From positions 3,596,001-3,660,000 of the forward strand of contig NZ_JAPEOQ010000002.1 of NCBI RefSeq assembly GCF_026341035.1: a stretch of DNA of 64,000 nt. Reading direction: 5' to 3'. This document shows positions 59,098-64,000 of the stretch, one piece after another. The position numbers and the translations under genes are program-made. Under the pieces are notes generated by a model that saw only the letters and a list, made by a program, of their open reading frames with translations, did no database searches and was not told the origin of the DNA. The stretch's first letter is position 1, and the number at the start of each line of letters is the position of its first letter. The DNA is from Streptomyces sp. NBC_01016 (GTDB taxonomy: Bacteria > Actinomycetota > Actinomycetes > Streptomycetales > Streptomycetaceae).

Positions 59098-61458
59098 CCG
59101 CTCCCGGGCCGTCAACTGTTCCATCACCGCGCTCAGCAACTCCGCCGGAACCCGCAGCGCATGCAGCGCCGAGATCTTCGACGTCAGCGGTCCTGAGGAA
59201 GTCACGATGCGCCACATCTCCAGCTTCGTGGGGTTGTCGAACTGGGCCGCGGCGAGGATGCCCTGAATGGTGTCCCGCGTGCGGTCCGGGTGGAGCGGCG
59301 AGCCGAGCTTCACCTCGACCGTCGTGGCGGAGGAAGTGGCCGCGGCCCCGACCGTGACGCTGAACCGGCCCGGACCGCCGGTGACTTCGCAGGGGTTGCC
59401 GTCGACGAGGGCCGGGCCCGTGGGCAGGTCCGCCAGGAACGTGACCGTCCAGGTGCGGGCGGCGGGAACGATGCCCTCGGGGCCGTCCGCCGGGCCGATG
59501 CGCAGGGTGCCGGAACCGGCGTCCCACTCCAGACGCGTGGTGACCGTGCGCAGGTTCGTGCCGTCGCCCTGGCCGTCGTCCTCGATCAGGGTGAACGTGC
59601 CGCTTTCCGAGGGGGCGACGAGCAGTTCCAGGTGTCCGGGGTTGCGGGTGGCGTCCAGGTCGTCGGGCCCGGCCAGCGGGAGGATGCCGCCGCCGCGCAG
59701 CAGGGCCGGCATCCCGTCGAGGCCGCGGTGCAGCTCGATGTGGCGGTCGCCGTCGTACACCGTGCCGGTGAAGATGTCGGTCCAGGTGCCGGGCGGCAGC
59801 CAGGCCGGTGTGGACGACAGCAGTGTCACCTCGTCCCGGCGGGTGGTGAGGGGCGCCACGATCAGCTCGCTGCCGAAGGTGAACTGGTTGGGTACGTCGT
59901 ACGCCTCGGGGCGCTCGGGCTCGACGTGGTACATCGGGCGCACCAGCGGTGTGCCCGTCGCCGCGACGTGGTTCATGGTGTGCAGGTACGGCACGAGCCG
60001 GTGCCTGAACCGGAGCGCCTCGCCCATCGCCTGCCGGGGCTCGGACGGGAACTGCCACGGCTCCTTGCGGATGAACGGGTTGCTCGCCGAGTGCAGGCGC
60101 AGGATGGGGGAGAAGACACCCAACTGGAGCCAGCGCGTGGCCAGTTCGTCGTCGCGGACACCGCGCGTGTGGCCGCCGATGTCGTGACTCCACCAGCCGT
60201 AGCCGATGTTGGCCGAAGACGCGGTGAACTCGGGCTGGAAGGCAAGGGATTCCCAGGACACCACAGCGTCGCCGGAGAAGCCGACACCGTAGCGCTGGCT
60301 GCCGGGACCGGCGTAGCGGGAGAACGCCATCGGCCGGCGGCCCTCGCGCCCGGAGTCGAGGAAGTGGAAGTGGTTCAGGAGCCACAGCGGGTCCACGTCG
60401 GGGATCCGTGACGTGCTGCCCTGCTGCCAGTCGACCCACCAGAAGTCGACACCCTGGTCCTCCAGCGGGTGGTGCAGGAGGCGGAAGTAGGCGTCGAGGA
60501 ACGCGCGGTCGGTGAGGTCGAAGGGGATCGTCGCGTCGGAGGCGGGATCGACACCGACTGCCCGCGCCACCTCCGGGTACGCGTCCTCGAACGGGCGGAC
60601 CCCGTCGGCGGGGTGCAGGTTCAGTGTGGTCCGCAGGCCGCGGCGGTGCAGCTCGCCGAGGAAGGCCTCCGGGTCGGGGATGAGCTTCCGCTCCCACGAA
60701 TAGCCCGTCCAGCCGGTGCCGTACTTCGCGGGCACCGAGTCGACGCGGTGCCAGTCCATGTCGATGACGGCCACGGAGAACGGCAGCTTCTCCGCGTCGA
60801 AGCGGTCGAACAGTTCCAGGTACGAGTCGGTGGTGTACGCGTGGTAGCGGCTCCACCAGTTGCCCAGCGCCCAGCGCGGCAGCACGGGCGGGCGCCCCGA
60901 CAGCGCGTACAGCGCCTGCACGGCCTCGCCGTAGTCGTGGCCGTACGCGAAGACGTACAGGTCGAGCCGGCCGGGCTCGCGCGATGCCACCCAGCCCTCG
61001 GCGTCGAAGAGGAACGACGCCGAGTCGTCGATGACGGCGATCCCGTCGCGGGCGGCGACACCGTCCTCCAGCGGGATACGCCCGTCCGCGTCGTCGAGGG
61101 TGCGGGCCGTGCCGCCCAGGTTGTCGGGGCGCCGCTCCCCGAAGCGCCAGCGGCCACCGGCCGGGGACGTGACGACCAGGCCGTTCGCGCTGAACTCCCG
61201 CCGGTCGTAGAGGAGATGGAGGCGGCTCGTGGACACCTCAAGGGCCTCGTCGCTCTCCCGGACCGTGAACTCGGGCGTGGGCCGGTCGCGGTGGAGGGCG
61301 AAGCTCGACGCGCGGTCCTCGAACCCGCCGTCCTCGGACCACTCCAGACGCAGCAGCCCCTCGGTGAGCACGGTGACACGCCAGTGGTCGCCGCGCAGGA
61401 CCGACGCGTCCTGGGCGCGGGGGTGGGCCGGGATCCTGCTGAGTGCTGTCGTTGTCAT
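59095..61458 (-). CDS. Glycoside hydrolase family 31 alpha-glucosidase or alpha-xylosidase
   Basis: 787 residues without a signal peptide, so cytosolic. The GH31 catalytic nucleophile Asp is in DFWWVDWQQG near 354 and the acid/base Asp in GFSGDAVVSWE near 415. WWSHDIGGH is also diagnostic, and beta-sandwich domains flank the barrel. ATG 61458 overlaps the permease stop in ATGA, so it is coupled to the importer and hydrolyses what the importer brings in. The C-terminal ~90 residues form an extra domain. The exact glycoside is unknown. Confidence 0.93.
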   Translation of the reverse strand: MTTTALSRIPAHPRAQDASVLRGDHWRVTVLTEGLLRLEWSEDGGFEDRASSFALHRDRPTPEFTVRESDEALEVSTSRLHLLYDRREFSANGLVVTSPAGGRWRFGERRPDNLGGTARTLDDADGRIPLEDGVAARDGIAVIDDSASFLFDAEGWVASREPGRLDLYVFAYGHDYGEAVQALYALSGRPPVLPRWALGNWWSRYHAYTTDSYLELFDRFDAEKLPFSVAVIDMDWHRVDSVPAKYGTGWTGYSWERKLIPDPEAFLGELHRRGLRTTLNLHPADGVRPFEDAYPEVARAVGVDPASDATIPFDLTDRAFLDAYFRLLHHPLEDQGVDFWWVDWQQGSTSRIPDVDPLWLLNHFHFLDSGREGRRPMAFSRYAGPGSQRYGVGFSGDAVVSWESLAFQPEFTASSANIGYGWWSHDIGGHTRGVRDDELATRWLQLGVFSPILRLHSASNPFIRKEPWQFPSEPRQAMGEALRFRHRLVPYLHTMNHVAATGTPLVRPMYHVEPERPEAYDVPNQFTFGSELIVAPLTTRRDEVTLLSSTPAWLPPGTWTDIFTGTVYDGDRHIELHRGLDGMPALLRGGGILPLAGPDDLDATRNPGHLELLVAPSESGTFTLIEDDGQGDGTNLRTVTTRLEWDAGSGTLRIGPADGPEGIVPAARTWTVTFLADLPTGPALVDGNPCEVTGGPGRFSVTVGAAATSSATTVEVKLGSPLHPDRTRDTIQGILAAAQFDNPTKLEMWRIVTSSGPLTSKISALHALRVPAELLSAVMEQLTARER

Positions 61459-62363
61459 TGCTTGACGGCCCCTTGGGTCAGTCCGCTGATCACCCAGCGC
61501 TGGGAGAACAGGTAGACGAGTACGGTCGGTGCCATCGCCATGAGGTAGGAGGCGAAGGCGACGTTGTAGTTGGTGTCGAACTTGCTCTGGAAGATGTTCT
61601 GGAGGACCGGCAGCGTCTGCAGCCCCGGATCGGATGTGATCAGCGAGGGCAGCATGAAGTCGTTCCACGAGGCGAGGAACGCGAAGATGCCGACCGTCGC
61701 GTTCATCGGTCCGAGCAGCGGCAGGATGATGCGCCGGAAGATCTGCCACGTCGTGGCCCCGTCCATGCGCGCGCTCTCCTCCAGCTCCATCGGGATCGAG
61801 CGCAGATACGCCGTGTACAGCAGCACGCTGAACGACAGTTGGAAGACGATGTGCAGCAGGATGACGCCCACCGGGCTGTCGATGTCCAGCAGCGCGGTCA
61901 GCTTGATCTGCGGCAGCGCCACCACGGGGAACGGCAGGAACATCGCGCCCAGCAGATAGAAGAACGACCAGCGGAAGATCCGCCGGTCCCAGTTGCGGGC
62001 GATGGCGTACGCGGCGAGCGAGCTGAGCGCCAGCGTGCCGAGGACCGAGGCCGCGGCCACCGCCACGGAGATCGAGAACGAGACGGGGAAGCGCGTGATG
62101 CGCCAGGCATCGGCGAAGTTGCCCAGGTCGATGGGCCACGGCAGCGCGAAGGCATCACCGTCGGCCGCCTGCGATGAGGTCTTCAGGGACATCGCGACGG
62201 CGACGTACAGCGGAATCAGGACCGCGAGCGAGGCGACCACGAGCAGGAGGGTGGCCGGCCGGTTGGTGGCGCCCTTGCCGCGGCGGCGGGCGCGGGCGGT
62301 GGCCTGCCGCAGCGGTGGTGTGTGCCGTGTGGTGCGCTCGGACGGCGGGAGAGTGGTGGTCAT
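61455..62363 (-). CDS. Carbohydrate ABC transporter permease (MalG type)
   Basis: 302 residues, six membrane helices. The EAA loop that contacts the ATPase is MELEESARMDGATTWQIFRR. The N-terminal ~25 residues are Arg-rich and cytoplasmic. Pairs with the MalF-type permease and the binding protein for uptake of oligosaccharides. The ATPase is not in the window; many Streptomyces importers of this type share MsiK encoded elsewhere. Overlaps its neighbours by 4 bases on each side. Confidence 0.95.
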   Translation of the reverse strand: MTTTLPPSERTTRHTPPLRQATARARRRGKGATNRPATLLLVVASLAVLIPLYVAVAMSLKTSSQAADGDAFALPWPIDLGNFADAWRITRFPVSFSISVAVAAASVLGTLALSSLAAYAIARNWDRRIFRWSFFYLLGAMFLPFPVVALPQIKLTALLDIDSPVGVILLHIVFQLSFSVLLYTAYLRSIPMELEESARMDGATTWQIFRRIILPLLGPMNATVGIFAFLASWNDFMLPSLITSDPGLQTLPVLQNIFQSKFDTNYNVAFASYLMAMAPTVLVYLFSQRWVISGLTQGAVKQ

Positions 62364-63280
62364 GACAGCCGAAGCCCCCTTCCGCGGGTGGCCAGGAGTT
62401 GCAGCAGGGACACCGCGACCGTGAGCACGAAGAAGATCGTGGCGTTGGACATCTGGTAGGCGTAGTCGCCGTCCGTGTAGCCGGTGAAGATCTTCATGGC
62501 GACGCTGTGCGTCGCGGTGCCGGGCCCGCCGTCGGTGAGGCCCTTGATGACGTCGTAGGCGTTCAGATAGCCCTTGACGCCCAGGATCGTGTTGATGGTG
62601 ACGTACCCGGACACCAGCGGCAGCGTGATGGACCGGAATCGGCGCCAGGCGGAGGCTCCGTCGATGGCGGCCGCCTCGTACAGCTCACCGGGGATCGCCA
62701 GGAGACCGGCGATGTAGATGAGCAGCGCGCCCGGCAATGTCTGCCACGCGGAGACGATCATGATGGCGACCCAGGCGAGGCTGGGATTGCCCAGGATGCT
62801 TTCCTCCAGCGGTCCGATCCCTAGCGAAGTGGCGATCGACGGAAGGGTGTTGGCGAAGAGGTAGCTGAAGACGTACGCGGCGACGATCCCGGAGATCATC
62901 ATCGGGATGACGAAGACGCCCCGCAGCGCCGTCAGGAACCGGACCCGGCTCGTCAGCCCGATCGCCAGCGCCAGCGCGACGCTCTGCGCGAGGACCACGG
63001 TCACCAGGGCGAAGCCGAGGGTGAACTTGTACGACTCCCAGATGGCGGGGTCGGAGAGGAGAGCCACATAGTTCGTCAGGCCGGTGAACCGCCACTCGCC
63101 GAAGCCGACGTAGTCGGTGAAGCTGTAGAAGATGCCGACCAGGGCGGGTCCCAGGACAAGTCCCGTGAACAGTACGAGAGTCGGTAGCAGGAACCAGTAG
63201 TAGATGGGTTCGACCCGGCGCCGCGGTCGGGCGGACGGGGTGACGGACGCACCTCTTGGGAGGGGTGGAGGGACAGCCAT
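62360..63280 (-). CDS. Carbohydrate ABC transporter permease (MalF type)
   Basis: 306 residues, six membrane helices, EAA loop ELYEAAAIDGASAWRRFRSI. A TAGGAGATCTC ribosome site precedes the ATG at 63280. It lies 8 bases downstream of the binding-protein stop and overlaps the MalG-type permease gene by ATGA, so binding protein, two permeases and GH31 form one operon. Confidence 0.95.
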   Translation of the reverse strand: MAVPPPLPRGASVTPSARPRRRVEPIYYWFLLPTLVLFTGLVLGPALVGIFYSFTDYVGFGEWRFTGLTNYVALLSDPAIWESYKFTLGFALVTVVLAQSVALALAIGLTSRVRFLTALRGVFVIPMMISGIVAAYVFSYLFANTLPSIATSLGIGPLEESILGNPSLAWVAIMIVSAWQTLPGALLIYIAGLLAIPGELYEAAAIDGASAWRRFRSITLPLVSGYVTINTILGVKGYLNAYDVIKGLTDGGPGTATHSVAMKIFTGYTDGDYAYQMSNATIFFVLTVAVSLLQLLATRGRGLRLS

Positions 63281-63288
63281 GAGATCTC

Positions 63289-64000
63289 CTACTTCGTGGA
63301 GGAGCGGATCGCCATCCGCCGCCAGTCGGCGTCGAGTTGCCGCAGCACCGCGTCGAAGTTCCCGGTCGCGATCGCGGTCTGGAGGTAGTTGCCCACGGGG
63401 ATCGACGCCGGGATGAAGGTGCCCGCACCGAGGTAGAAGGCGGCCGAGTCGACGTAGGGCTGCAGCCCGGACAGCCGCGGGTCCTTCGCCGCCGGCGCGT
63501 CCTTGGTGACTCCGTACGCGAGGTTGTCCCGGTTGTACGCGTCGATGATCTCGGGCCGCATCAGGAAGTCGACCAACTCCTTCGCCTCGTCAGGGTGTTC
63601 GGCCCCGGTCGGTATCCACAGCGCGAGGTCGATGTTCACGCGCGCCTTGCGGTCGGCGGCCCGCTCCGTGACGGGCAGCGGGAAGGTGCCGATGTCCAGG
63701 TGCGGATCGACCGCGGCGATCTGCGTCAGTGCCCAGGGGCCCTGCAGATACATGGCCGCGCGGCCCTTGCCGAAGGCGAGATTCCCGTCCGGGTACGAGC
63801 GGGTGGCGGCGTCCCGGTTGTAGAACTTCGCGACGGTACGGGCCCGGTCCATGGCCTCGGCGAAGTCCTTCTGGAACGAGACGGGCGAGGACGGGCCGAT
63901 GTCCGTGCCCTGCTCCTGGAGCTTGTGGAAGAAGGACGCGGTGTCGACGAGCCCGCCGGCGCAGTAGTCGAACAGGCCCTGCCAGACCGTCCATTCCTCC
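63289..64000 (-). CDS. Sugar ABC transporter extracellular solute-binding protein, 5' end outside window
   Basis: About 236 C-terminal residues of a family 1 solute-binding protein, beginning EEWTVWQGLFDYCAGG at the window edge. FGKGRAAMYLQGPWALTQIAA and RVNIDLALWIPTGAEHPDEA are typical of the ligand-binding lobe. The signal peptide and lipobox are outside. It is the upstream gene of the GH31 importer operon. The substrate is likely an alpha-linked oligosaccharide, inferred from the GH31 partner. Confidence 0.93.
   Translation of the reverse strand, partial: EEWTVWQGLFDYCAGGLVDTASFFHKLQEQGTDIGPSSPVSFQKDFAEAMDRARTVAKFYNRDAATRSYPDGNLAFGKGRAAMYLQGPWALTQIAAVDPHLDIGTFPLPVTERAADRKARVNIDLALWIPTGAEHPDEAKELVDFLMRPEIIDAYNRDNLAYGVTKDAPAAKDPRLSGLQPYVDSAAFYLGAGTFIPASIPVGNYLQTAIATGNFDAVLRQLDADWRRMAIRSSTK

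Overview
This is chromosomal DNA from a high-GC actinomycete, almost certainly a Streptomyces or close relative. Third codon positions are strongly G/C, GTG starts and ATGA/GTGA stop-start overlaps are frequent, and the gene families (PknG-like kinase, mycothiol-type alcohol dehydrogenase, DesK/DesR-like two-component pair, latex clearing proteins with Tat signals) are typical of that group. I found no rRNA, tRNA, CRISPR array or intact insertion sequence. The window cuts a gene at each end.

Layout. 1-4200 (-): a trypsin-like protease with a C-terminal NTPase-like part, a PknG-like kinase with TPRs, and the first codons of a third gene. 4313-22659: a glycine betaine to glycine demethylation island. 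It holds soxBDAG-purU (-), a LysR regulator, an FdhF-type molybdoenzyme, an IclR regulator, a mycothiol-dependent type alcohol dehydrogenase, a three-component Rieske oxygenase (oxygenase, Rieske ferredoxin, FAD reductase), a GntR regulator, a decayed second copy of the alcohol dehydrogenase, and a dimethylglycine oxidase. The oxygenase, dimethylglycine oxidase and sarcosine oxidase would remove the three methyl groups in turn. The alcohol dehydrogenase, PurU and FdhF would dispose of the C1 units. Three copies of a TGATATATCA-type palindrome sit at soxB, at gntR and in front of the dimethylglycine oxidase unit, suggesting a GntR regulon.

22739-25110: a serine hydrolase, a membrane protein, a decayed TetR gene and a perfect 20-bp hairpin. 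25142-32300: a catabolic island (intradiol dioxygenase, citryl-CoA lyase-like protein, CaiB-type CoA transferase, IclR regulator, amidohydrolase, aromatic-acid-type MFS transporter) whose two divergent promoters share a CGGAC-N4-GTCCG motif. I cannot match this set to a named pathway. 32393-37208: methyltransferase, tandem-domain MerR, DUF6194, DUF1801, RhtA-type exporter with LysR, DHFR-like protein.

37296-47300: an acyl-CoA dehydrogenase, TetR and acyl-CoA synthetase operon next to a rubber (polyisoprene) degradation locus of TetR, two tandem latex clearing proteins and the OxiB/OxiA molybdenum hydroxylase. Lcp would cut polyisoprene outside the cell, OxiAB would oxidise the aldehyde ends, and the acyl-CoA enzymes could start beta-oxidation. 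47322-52794 (-): a four-gene sugar operon (TIM-barrel isomerase, split transketolase, FGGY kinase) with a SorC-family regulator, resembling D-apiose catabolism. 52918-53869: four truncated gene ends in a row, a recombination scar. 53983-58197: ABC exporter plus histidine kinase and response regulator, followed by an alpha/beta hydrolase. 59095-64000 (-): GH31 glycosidase with a sugar ABC importer, cut by the window end.
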